A stretch of 64,000 nt of DNA from Ulva prolifera (lineage: Eukaryota > Chlorophyta > Ulvophyceae > Ulvales > Ulvaceae): positions 2,301,713 to 2,365,712 of the forward strand of contig CM041201.1 in the NCBI GenBank assembly GCA_023078555.1, read 5' to 3'. How positions within the stretch are numbered: position 1 is the stretch's first letter; each line of letters begins with the position of its first letter. The notes below the pieces were generated by a model, which had not been told where the DNA came from, did no database searches, and saw nothing but the letters and a program-made list of their open reading frames with translations. Made by a program: the position numbers and the translations under genes. This document shows, in pieces, positions 8,960-19,449 of this stretch.

Positions 8960-11797
8960 ACAATTCGGCGTGCGGAGTGTGCTGCGAAACACCATTGGCG
9001 ATGCTGGCAATGCTGGCGATGAGAAGAATCTGGGCCGGCGAGGTTACAAATGCCTGTACTGTCACCTTAACACTGAAGCATTGCACATGTACTACTATGA
9101 TACGAGGCAGGGTATTCGTAGCTAGTCGTAGGTTGGTGCTGCCATTGTACAATCAGTGCTGCATCGCGGTCGGCGCACGTGGTCAGAACGTACACACAGC
9201 CTGCTCTGCTATGTGCAGAGCCATGCGAGAGGGTCAGCTGGCTGCACAGTCCCGTGGCGTGGTGCCACCCTGAGCCTACGCCCGCAGCGGCAGTACATGG
9301 TGCACGCATGTGTGGAGAACACACCTCACGCTACAGCTGGGGCCTCGGTCAAGCGCGGCAGTGTCCACAACCCGCGCGGCGGTGCCAGAGGCGGCAGCCC
9401 GGCTCTGTGCGCACTTGGGGCGTGGCTCCCGCTAGGGAAGGCGGGTGTGGGTGGGGGGTGGGGTTGGGGGCGGGAGAGGTTTGGGTGGGGCGCCACTCAG
9501 GAGGCGGTAGCGGCAGATGCAGGACCAAGTAGTTAAGTGCAATTGGGGTTTGAGAGGGCCTGCACACGCTGCGGCGGTCAGGGGCACCCCCGGCGCCGTT
9601 GCACAGCAGGATCGAATCTAGCAATGCGGTTTTCCACCACATTTGGCATCTCAATGCATCATGGCAGATCCACATCCCAATTGCTACATGGATTGCACGC
9701 TGCAGCGAGCCCCTGGCGCCATGGCACAGCTGCATTGGCTGGCGCCACAACTGCAATCTCATTCCTGCGCCATTCAAAGTCATCCAGTGGCCTATTTACA
9801 AGTACACACAACACACTATGCCATTTTGCGGGCACATGGGATGTAGCATTGCACACCTGGAAATTGGTGTCTTCCAATTGACCAAAAACGTGGCCGCAGA
9901 ACGGATTGAAGCGCTGTTGTCTCGGTGTGGCGCGAAAACGGGAGGGGCGGTTTGGATAGGATCGGCACAGTCAAGGAACGGAGACAGGCCCCGGTGGGCT
10001 CTGAGATGGCCTAACCAAGCAGCCGCAGTCCTGCAGCATCACACTCTCGAGTGACACTGTGTGGCAGTCTAGGGATGTGCCCTCTGTCGTGATGTATTCT
10101 TGCACGTCTCGCCGTGGTTCGCCACATCACCAATACATCGACAGCGCCGCCGGCACTGCAAGAGCAACGCTGCTGCAGCGCGGACGTGACAGGCACTCGT
10201 CGACCGGGCCAGTGTGAACATGCATGAATCGGACAACAAACAGGCAGGCGCCCTAGCACCCTGAGTGACATGCAGATGCTGTAGCGATCGCGACACATCC
10301 ACATCCTGGAGCTCCGCTGTGACTCAAGGGGACACACTCAGCGGAGGTGCTGACTCACTGCTAGGGGTGCTCAACTCACTGCTGAGCAGCAACATTGCAA
10401 GGTGCAGATCGCAGGTGTACGATGCGGACATGGTTGGTTGTGATGTCGGCAGACAAGGCTAAAAATAGGGTCGATGCATATGCGGATTCAAAATTATATT
10501 TGGCATGTGGAAAGCAGTGTAGGACAAGCAGAGGTGGTCACGAGTGGAGCGTGTGCCATGCGTAGTTGGCTCAACACGCTCGTGCACGACGTGAAAGCTT
10601 CCCTCACAAGGCAGCTGAACTTGCTGATCATCCCGTCAAGGCGCTGTCTATGTCCTGTGAATCAAGTTTTCGTCTGAACCGAATCTGTCGACCTGGATTC
10701 GCGATCGGCCTCTGGAAAGCCAGCGAAATGTAGCAGAAGCCCGTGCGCGAATGAAGGTATACATAAATATACAAGAAAGGCAGGCAAGATGAATGTTCCC
10801 GTGAGAAGTTTTACAAGGCAAAAGTGAGAAGTGTCATAAGCGGGGCCCCGTGAGAAGTGTGCCTGTCCCGCGCTACACCCGACGCTGGCCGTTTGGATCT
10901 GCTTTGGCTCCGCAGAGCAATCGACAGAACAGCGTTCTATAGTCTGTTTCTGCCCAGCTTTGCAAGCTTTACAAAGAGGTACAGGGTGCTCGTCGTTCTT
11001 GACAAGCCAGAGTCCAAGGAACGCTGGACCAAATACCGCGGACCCATACACATCAGGTCTCGATGTCTACGCAACTTAACAGTGCTGCACGATGACGGGA
11101 CTGGGGGCGTATCAGGAACGAGGCTTTGCGCGCGTGAAATGCAGCTGCAGACACAGCGACATGTCAACAGCATGTGCATGCCATACCGGGAGCGCGTCCC
11201 GAGGTCGCCAGGCAAGTTCAGAAATCGTACCTCGATCAATTTTGAAGGCACAAAGCTCACTCAGTGCGAGAGATCATCCGATCGGGCCCGAGCCACAGCC
11301 ATCTGCGCGACACATGGCTCGACGACGTCAGTAGACAATGGGCGAGAGAACGCCGCTGCGTGGAGGAGCGAACGAGATGTTCATGCATATGGGGCTCGTG
11401 CACCCGATACAGCCACACTTGTGCAGCAGGGATAGCGTCGAAGCCGACGTCGGGCAAGAGACAACTACGCTTGCGCCCTCAAGCGCGGTAACGCGGTGTG
11501 AAGCAACGCCACAGTGCATGCATCGCGCTGACAGGAAGCTGTGCCCTGCTGAGTGATCGCGGCAGGCTGCGTCAGCGTTGTCCCATGCAATGGCTGGAGC
11601 TTGTTTGCATTACAAAAGAGTGAACGGGAGAAGACAAACACCAAAACCGAATCTCATCCGAAGCATCAGGAGCACATACACACACGATCACACTACAACC
11701 GCACCAACACCTCAGTCCGGCTAGAGCTCATGTGATTCTTTTGCAGGTGGAAGTCCGACTGAGTCTGCTGCTTGCTCAGCGGCTCCATTTGTGTGTA
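8960..11797. repeat. R block, copy 1
   Basis: A long non-coding repeat shared with 46980-52170 and 60265-62600, and in part with 27430-28140 and 44700-46970. Landmarks are GCAATTGGGGTTTGAGAGGG (about 9540), the run CATTTGGCATCTCAATGCAT (9641), CTTCCAATTGACCAAAAACG (9871), the run CTCACTGCTGAGCAGCAACA (10374) and the run AGAAGTGTGCCTGTCCCGCG (10854). Copies are highly similar over long stretches and differ by clean insertions. I see no coding exon: the open frames are short and not conserved in phase between copies. It adjoins the 5' side of each NLR gene. Confidence 0.8.
11598..11745 (+). repeat. about 140-bp insertion in R block copy 1, shares a motif with 37934-37986
   Basis: Where copies 2 and 3 read GGAGCTCAGGACATTTGTTTGCAGG, copy 1 has about 140 extra bases. 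The first half (11611-11661, starting TACAAAAGAGTGAACGGGAG) matches 37934-37986 inside the TNP2-like transposon region with only a few substitutions. The family is not recognised. Confidence 0.6.
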
Positions 11798-12711
11798 TTA
11801 CAAGGACAAAGGCAGCAAGGTGGGCAGCGCCGCGAAAGAAGCAAACAGACGAAGCAAACACACAGACACCAATGCACGCGACACCCACCACGCCCAAAAA
11901 AAAAACCCCAGCACCGGCGCAGCAAAAGACACAGATCTGTAGCGGCCTCTCGGCGGCGTTTCCTGGAGAACGCAATGCGCGATCTCTCGACGACGCTCTG
12001 TCGTGCAGTGGCGCGCCAGGTGCGCGCCGCAGCTCCGCTGATGGCACGTCACGCGGGCAAGGCAGTTTTGGCGGGACTCACAGTCCCGTCTGATGACCTC
12101 TCGCCGCTTACAGGCCATCCGGCCTGAGCGGTGGGGTGCCCCTTGGGCGCCCCGTCCGCTTGACGCCACCGACCTCTGACCTTTGACTCCAGCTGGGCCG
12201 GGTCCGATGGGTGTGCGGGATGCCTTCGTTGGCATGTGCGGGGACTGCGGAACGGCGTGGGCGATGCAGTGTCCTGGGTGCGGTGCGGCGTGGGCCGGCG
12301 GGGCTGCGCGGCGGTGTGCCGGGCTGGCGTGGTATGCTGTGGCTTGGTGGGGTGGGGGTGGGTCTTGGGGCCAGGGCGGCCCCCGGCAATCGGGCGGCCA
12401 TGATGGGCGGCCTCAGGCAGCAGTGTGTTGGGTTTGGCCCTGTCGTACGGCGGCGGGCGTTGTGGTGCTGGTGGTTGTGATGTTGTGTGTCGGCCGTGGG
12501 GTTTGTGCGTGCGCGTGTGTGGGTTTGGGTTTGTGGGCGTGTGGGGTCTGTGCGTGTGTGTGCTGGTGTGTGGGTGTGTACTTGGCGGTCTTCGGATCTG
12601 TGTCGCTTGCTACGCCGGTGATGGGTGAGATGTTCGTGGGTGTCTTGGTGTTTGCTTCGTCTGCTTGCTCCTTTCGCGGTGCTGCCCGCCATGCTGCCTT
12701 TGTCCTTGTAA
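11798..12711. mobile_element. inverted-repeat element, copy 1
   Basis: The two ends are inverted copies of about 130-150 bp: the left end starts TTACAAGGACAAAGGCAGC at 11798 and the right end finishes with its reverse complement at 12711. The element is flanked by the direct repeat CTCCATTTGTGTG at 11783-11795 and 12727-12739. R-block copies 2 and 3 have a single uninterrupted site (TTCCATTCGTGTG). The left part encodes, in plus orientation to a stop near 12127, a fragment ENAMRDLSTTLCRAVARQV that also occurs in the element at 52436-53824. It could be two head-to-head retroelement fragments or a non-autonomous element with long inverted ends. Confidence 0.6.
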
Positions 12712-12739
12712 CACAGATCTGTAGACCTCCATTTGTGTG

Positions 12740-13988
12740 CTAGCGCTACACCAAGATCATGGAAAGCCCCACGCAGCACTGCCACCTGAGCAGCCATTGT
12801 GGCAGGCGCACCGATGAAGCACGTTCACCCAGGCCATAGCAACACCATGAACAGCCACCGGCAACATTCTGGAAACACGTGGACGTGCATCCACAAAAGA
12901 AGGACAGTAATGCATGCGCAAGGCGTGCGCCCCCTGGCCCACACGCAGCTTGCAATCATGGCTTCAGCGCACTGCAGGATGGGGAATACACGTACCTGCA
13001 CATGCGCCGGGTGGTGGTATCGGGTGGCTGTTGATTCCGTGTCGGGTTCTGGTCGTGCCCAAGGCACTAGTGAGTTGCCTGGCGGGAATTTGAAACGTCG
13101 ATCCATATGGCTTGCCCGCCAATGTGTCCGACACCGTGAGACCTGCCAGGGGTGAGATGTGATTGGGTCAGCTTTGCTGACCAGGACTAATACATCGCCG
13201 AGCCGTTTAGGAAATCTTGACATCACAGGACGGGGACACGTCCATGTGGCACTTGTATCAATCAATGACAGCCAGACCTTAACAGGCAGGCTCAGACGTA
13301 GGCAGAGTCTCAGAGCAGGCTTTCGTACGTGACCACAGGTGACGAGCAATGCAGGCTGTGCACATGGTGTGGAATAGCATGACTCTGCATCATTTGACTA
13401 GTTCCTACCAACGGTGCGTGACCAGCTCCACGCCATGAATCACGAACACGCCCACTGACACTACCTTGAATACTCACACACCACGCGAGTGGTGCATGCC
13501 TGGCTTTGCCCGCCCCGGTTCGGCAAGCCAGTGCTGGCCATCAGGTCTGTGAATGCACCACAAAAGAAGAAAAGAACAAAGGAAATGAGGGCTCTCATAC
13601 TTGACTGAAAACCATGCCGGCCTCTGCTCAGCATAGCCAACCATCAGGCACCCATACAACCATACAGCGGCGCACAGAGGAAAATCGAATCCATTGAAAA
13701 ATTCTCTCGGAAAGCTCGCAGTCATCCAATACATGGCACAACCCTGGCAATGCAGTCTGGGAGTCCTGGCCACAGGCCGGTCACAGGCCGGTGAGCGCAT
13801 CAACACGGTGAGCGCATCCTTGTGGCGACGGTGGTAGGCAATGGCAGACTCATCAAGCCAGCGCCAGCGGCAGCCACCGCCCCGGCATGCGCCACTCGCG
13901 CCGCCGTCACAGGCCCCAAGCCAGGCCACTGGCGCATGAACCGTGCATACCAACACGCTGAGGCTGTCCTGCCGTGGGCGCTCACCCC
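12740..13988. repeat. duplicated non-coding segment between R block and GT5, copy 1
   Basis: Matches 53825-54831 and the earlier 52300-52430 of the second unit. It ends in the flank of the starch-synthase remnant, with the shared run GCAATGCAGTCTGGGAGTCC and CGACGGTGGTAGGCAATGGC. It carries no recognisable gene. At about 12937-12950 it holds the empty site (CACACGCAGCTTGC) for the insertion found at 52436-53824. Confidence 0.65.
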
Positions 13989-15330
13989 TCAGCGCTGCCC
14001 CTCGCAATCAACAGCCTCCGGCCCCTGTGTTTGCGCCGGCGCGTCCGCATCATCGACGCGCTCCGCTGCTACCGGCGGCCCCTCCCCGCCGTCATCATCG
14101 GAGCTCTCTGGGAAGCCCTCGGCGACGGAGGTGATGAGCTCGTGCCAGCTCGCGGCGGGCGCGTCCCAGCCGACGTCCGTGCGCATGCCCCCCTGCTGCA
14201 TGCGGCGGAACCGCGCGGAGCCGACCTCGGCGATCGCGCGGTCGAGTGCGCGGCGCAGGCGCATCACGCTCGCGGCCACCTCGCTCGCGTGTCCGCCGAT
14301 GCTGATGCGGCCGGCCTCGTAGCCAAAGGCGCGCGCGGCGGGCTTGTCCACCGGCACCGGCAGCGGCGCACCCAGGGGCCCCTGGACAGACCCAACCCTC
14401 ACAACGACACAAGTTGAGCGGCCGCGCTGAAGCATTATCGCATGCATGAGTTTGCCACCATTCTCACGGTACACCAATCACATGCGGACTGCTGCTTTCC
14501 CGGAGCTGCCCGCCTTGCCATTTATCTCCTTGCAACACCAATCACATGCAGATCAAGTCACGATTGACCCACAAACAGCACACAGTATGGCACAGCACGG
14601 CGGCCATACCTGGCCGCGGCTAGTGCCGGATAGAAGGAAGCGCCCGGCGACGATGTCGCGGAGGCCCCCGGTCGACGCGACCACCGGCACCGCGCCGTAG
14701 CGCAGCGCGGCCAGTGCGACGAGGCCGCACGGCTCGAAGCGCGACGGCACAACCAGGATGTCGGCGGCGGCCACGAGGCGGTGCGCGAGGCGCTCGTCGA
14801 AGCGCACGACGGCCGCCGCGCGCCGCAGCAGCGCCCGCGGCAGGAACCGCAGCTCCCGCTCCAGCTGCTCGTCGCCGGTGCCCATCAGCACGACCTGCCA
14901 CCGCGCCTCCTGCGCCGCAGCGTCCCCGCCCGCGACGGCCGCTGCGTCCGCACCCTGCACCACAACAGCATCAGCCATGGCGGCCCGATCTCCCCTCGCC
15001 AACAAGCTCTCCATGCATAAGATCACGGGTCGTCGCGGCTCAGAGGCTCTGTGTATCTCACGCCGGCATGCAAAACGCGGACTTTCCTGACTGCAGGGGT
15101 CACATGCAGAGATGCACAGCACAGCGTACAAAGCACGAGCGTCTCCCGCGCAAGCTCCTCCGGCCCGACGCAGCTGTGCAGCGCCTTGAGCAGCACGTCC
15201 ACGCCCTTCTGGTGCGTGAGGCGGCCGACGTACGCTATCTGGGTTGAGCGGCAGGCCCGCCATACACATGTTGAACACTGCCTCGCCGCGCTGCCTCCCG
15301 ATGGTCTCCACATCAGGGGCCCCGGCACAA
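13989..15330 (-). pseudogene. GT5 starch synthase, C-terminal half only (copy 1)
   Basis: Starch synthases of family GT5 transfer glucose from ADP-glucose to alpha-glucan in plastids. Three minus-strand exons fit: 15238-15137 (IAYVGRLTHQKGVDVLLKAL), 14954-14610 (VLMGTGDEQ, then [10 protein letters not shown] with the catalytic Glu, and STGGLRD at the ADP site) and 14381-13989 (C-terminal domain, ending GMRTDVGWDAPAASWHEL, comparable to the granule-bound enzyme's tail, then an acidic extension). Phases agree between these exons. Just upstream (15240-15330) a run with GLPLNPD looks like the linker expected before the VGRLTHQKG strand, but it is in another frame, off by one base. The whole N-terminal lobe, including the KxGG region, is missing. 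I read it as a truncated pseudogene. Confidence 0.75.
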
Positions 15331-15430
15331 GATGTGACCGGTGATTGCCGCTGCCGTTGCCGACCCAAGCCCCCAGACCCCAACCCGCCCCCCCTTCCGC
15401 AGCCGTTTCCACCTCAATCCCCGCGTCCGA
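15331..15430. other. junction region upstream of the GT5 remnant
   Basis: The C-rich run GACCCAAGCCCCCAGACCCC (about 15362) recurs at 55692 next to the second GT5 fragment and the SDR exon. It marks a rearrangement junction rather than a gene. Confidence 0.4.
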
Positions 15431-15777
15431 TCAGGTCAGCCCCGAGCGGCAGGGCGCCACGGCAGCGTCTTCATCCGCCTGCCTAGGCCAATGCACGCCC
15501 AAGCCACGGCACCCTGGGGACGTGCCCGGGCGCTGGATCACGCGGAACAGGCGGCGCGCGACGGCCGGCAAAGTACTCCCACCGGAAACCAACGGCGAGC
15601 AACGGGAGATGCACCTCACACATGTGTGTGCAGTGGCCTCGGTGAGTGCTGATGTGTTCGGTTGCATGGGTGTGTTGGTCTGTGCTGCGTGTTGCTGGTA
15701 GTGTGGGTGTGAGATTCGCCTGCTTGTTGCCTGCGGTGGTACGTGCCGCGCTTGCTTTGTCTTTGTATCACATGTGT
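15431..15777 (-). mobile_element. diverged relative of the TTACAAGGAC element end
   Basis: On the minus strand the stretch begins TGATACAAAGACAAAGCAAG near 15777, recalling the TTACAAGGACAAAGGCAGC end of the elements at 11798 and 53824, with a similar CACACCCAC-rich leader after it. No second end was found. Confidence 0.3.
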
Positions 15778-16172
15778 GTACGATGCTACGCCAAGCATGA
15801 CAGCAGAGCTGGCTTCTGAACATGTAGTCACTCCTGGCTCAAAGCAGCTGCCTGGAAGAGAGGATCCCCTGCATCACCGAAAGAATGACGCTGATACACA
15901 GCCGTCAAGCTTGTACATGTGGCATAGACGTTTTGATGTTTGTTTCAGTGTCCGAAAGCATTGAGCGAGCGCCTGCATGTACACCATATGTGGCGCGGGG
16001 AGAGGAACGTCAGAAGAGGAAGCAGCGCATTCGAGACCAAACCCCGCCTCCATGTGTACCTTCTGTCATTAATAATGTCAAGGCTTCCGAGGCAAGGTCG
16101 AGTACCGCACTGCTGAAGAGTCACAGAGGAGCATGTGTGGAATGAATCTCACCTGAACTGAAGCGCGGTACG
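15778..16172. other. intergenic stretch upstream of SDR1
   Basis: No coding exon or RNA gene is recognised. It holds the presumed promoter of the first SDR copy. Confidence 0.4.
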
Positions 16173-18352
16173 ATGGCTGACCACACATTTGAACGTTGCT
16201 GACTGGATACAAAATGTGTTCTGGTCACTGGAGTCTCGAAAGGTGTGTTCATGATGACGATAGCGTCGCTGCCATAGCTAAGCATGTCAGTGCACAGTGT
16301 CTACGGGAACAGCAGTGTCGGGCTTGATCACGTTTTCGTCGGCAATCTCTTGAACGTTTACACAAGCACAGCGCGTGCCAAGACTTTGAAAGCAATTATC
16401 GGGTGAGATTATTCGCACGTCTCGACCTAGTTGGCTTTCATTACGTTGAAGGTGCAACCGGCGTGTCGATCAGTGGTAAATTCGACGCACCGGGCCGTTC
16501 ATTTCCTCGAGCGCTGAGCCACGAGCCTCGCTGTAAGAGGCGTCTTTGAAAATTCATGCTGATCAGGTGACTCATGGCGTTGCACCTCTGCAGGTATTGG
16601 CAAAGCTACTGTCAAGGAATCTGCTGCGGTAGGAGCTCGAGTGTATCCATGCTCGAGAGACGAGGCGGAGCTAGACACTGTGCTGCAGCCTCTGAAGGCC
16701 AGAGGTCTACCAGTGGAAGGCTTCCGGGCTGAATTCACTGACACAGGCGCAGCTGGGCATCTGGTCAGTCAAGCTCTTGCCTTCTTCAGAGGTGTGTCAC
16801 AGACCACTGCCCGCCTTGCCACCTTCTTCCTTGTCACGTAGACTACTTCTGAGCACCAGAAGTAACATCTGCTGGCACCGAATGCCATACCACTCTCATC
16901 AGCAAGCCTGCTGCTGGCCAGCTGGCACAGTCACCTGCTCACGACGTTTGCCAAATGCAGCTTCGACGTGGAAGGCAATGTGTATGTCGCTAAGCTAGTA
17001 GATCATGAGTGTTTGTCACCACATGCCCAAGGCCCGACCTCACGCTAGTGGCATGCCGTGTCCTTGAGATTCTATGATATGCCGGGATTTCATCAGCTGT
17101 CCGTACATGGAAGGTGAGGGCACAACCAATCGAACTTCGCTTGAAATTCCAACACTCACGCAGCTGGCATTGATCCCGTATCTCCTGGGAGCTCCTGCAC
17201 CAGTCATTTACATATACATCACCTCAGTTGCAAACGGGCTCAACAATATCCATGATTCCAGGGCAGCTGGATGTTCTCGTCAACAATGTCGGCACGAACC
17301 GCCGCCGCCAGGCTGAGGATGCGAGCGCAAAGGACTTTGACGTGATGACGGCACCCAACGTGCGCTCTGCGCTGCACCTCTGCCAGCTCCAGCTCACCAT
17401 CGATCATCTTCAACTCCTCCGTGGCTGGCGGCCCGCTGGCCCTGTGGAGCGGGTGCGTCTATGGCACGAAGAAAGGTATGCCCTTCGCGCGTTGTCAACA
17501 TCCAGGCTTTCATTGACGTTTACCTCCCAGGCCTACATGCATCGGAATCGTCAACCACATCAAAGAAATGCTGCTCACGGCGGGTTGCATAGAATCTGAT
17601 GTGCACCGAGGCACCAGGGCAGCGCACTGTTCAACAGCCTTTGCCAGCCCAGCGGGATGCATGCAGCGGCGCTGAACCAGCTGACTCGGAGCCTTGCGTT
17701 GGGTGCGGGATCCGCGTCAACACGGTCACGCCACATGGTTCACCGCGACGACGCTCGTGCGGCAGGCGCTGCAGGACAACCGCTTCCGGCAGGGTTTGCT
17801 GGCGCGGATGCCGCTCGGCCGCAGCAGCCGGAGGAGACGTTAGGCGCGCCCCACCCCGTGTCTAGCTGCCCATGCGAGCCAGCTCATGTGCCGGCACCTG
17901 CGATGCCACTTCATGTTGCGGTGCCGTTGTGCGGGGTCACCGCGCTGTGTGTTTCTGCTGGTCCTGTTGCCGCCCGGCTGCAGACTTCATCCTGAGGTTT
18001 ACAACGATATCGATGGCCCCATGTTGGGCTGCAGCCTGAGTCCAGATAGCTTTGGCATGTCGTACTCAACATCGATCCTGAGAGACTCCATACAGCTATG
18101 AAGTCGGGGAGAACGACACTGCAGCTGAGGGTCTACCACACCCATCTGCTGCCACCATGATGTAGTTCTGCCACTGATTCACTCCTGTGTGCCGTGTGTG
18201 CCGGCCGGTGCTTGAGGAGGGCAGTGTGTGCAGGTGTGATGGTGTTTCTCGCTTCGGCTGCGGCGTCCTTTATCACCGGGCATGTGCTGCCCATTGACGG
18301 CGGCATGTCCAGCAACGGCTTCCATGTGGCCGCAGACTACCAGCCATGCTAG
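16173..18352 (+). pseudogene. SDR1: tropinone-reductase-like dehydrogenase, decayed copy
   Basis: Same five-exon plan as the intact copy at 19450. Exon 1 is 16173-16242 (start MADHTFER, then CVLVTGVSKG), exon 2 16594-16791 (198 nt, as in SDR2), exon 3 17262-17475 (LDVLVNNVGTNRR ... NSSVAGGP), exon 4 from 17667 to about 17840 (AALNQLTRSLAL ... IRVNTVTP), exon 5 18234-18352 (VMVFLASAAASFITGHVLPI, DGGMSSNGF, stop). It is broken: an in-frame TGA at 16200-16202 where a Trp codon is expected, exon 3 shorter by 20 nt than in SDR2 so the SIIFNSS segment is in another frame, and exon 4 reading in at least two frames. The catalytic Tyr-x3-Lys position reads YGTKKG. The family reduces ketones or aldehydes with NADPH; this copy cannot make a full protein. 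Confidence 0.8.
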
Positions 18353-19449
18353 CGCAAGTCACGACAGCGGTCACTTGGACCCTGCCGCGCTGCAAGTCGC
18401 TGCATGGGCCCATTCGCATGTCTGCAAACAAGAAACACTTCTTTATCCGCACATGTTGACATTTCCGTAACATTTCTGTAACAAACAAGGGCCCGGTCGC
18501 ATGTAGGATCAACACGACCATGGAAGGCCTGTCCCCTTCAGTCCAGGGCAGGCTCACGTGGTTCAACATGGGAGATCCAAAAGATAGCCAACGCGACCGG
18601 TCATGTGCTGCATCGGAGCAATGTGAGTGCATCTCTGTTGATGTATGATCTATGGAACCATGGGCAGAATACTTGAATCAGCGATTCAAAGTTGTGTGTG
18701 ATCACAGAATGATAGATTCATCATACCAGCAGTTTGATAATATATCGTCATACCAGGAGTTTGATAATAGATCCATATGATCTGACGGCGGTCCACTCCA
18801 GCATGCTGTGACGGTAGAGCTGTGCACAGGAGGCACCACTGGCAAGCACAGCTGCAGTACCCCTGCAAACTGCAGCTTCCACGTAAGGCTACACAAGCAT
18901 CCCAAAGCGTAGCCAGGTCACTTTCAAATCAATGTTGCTGCACATGGGCTATGATCTGCATCCACCTCGTCAGTGTGACATGCACACTGCATGCTCGTTC
19001 ACAGCACCTCTGCTGATTTCGCCGGAAAACCGACTGAATCGAGAGCTCTCAGCGGCCAGCGCCACATCGTCAATCACTTGCGTCACGTCATGTCAGTCAC
19101 TCACATAGACTTGCAAGACCGAGGTTGTGCATATCACTCTTTGCATTCCCTACCGTGGCTATTGGTACCCCGACACATGTTCATGCGCTACACAGTTCTG
19201 CATATTCCGGGATCCTGAGCGCGGCAGAACTACCTGAAGAGCACTGGCAACTTGTGCATGAGATATTTTGCTGGTTTGACGATGGTGTTGCGTACGTGAA
19301 GTAGCCGCGTTTTACTTTGCACACCCGTCGTTTGCGATTGCGACAGCGACGCTTTCTCAGGCATATCTACAGCTCTTCTCATGTAGATCGTCAGTGATAT
19401 ACGAAGTGGACTTTCTTTCCTCTTCTACATCGTCATATGTATCTTGACC
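18353..19449. other. spacer between the two SDR copies
   Basis: No gene recognised. It holds a 27-bp direct repeat at 18721-18747 and 18748-18774 (unit starting TCATACCAGCAGTTTGATAA) and presumably the promoter of SDR2 just before 19450. Confidence 0.5.

Noticed and set aside
9537-10054. Open frames conserved among R-block copies at 9.6, 48.5 and 60.35 kb
   Set aside because: Copies are nearly identical DNA, so shared frames are expected; they have no motif and other frames are equally conserved.
12108-12797. Minus-strand frame of 229 residues
   Set aside because: Runs across the end of an inverted-repeat element into flanking sequence; low complexity, no motif.
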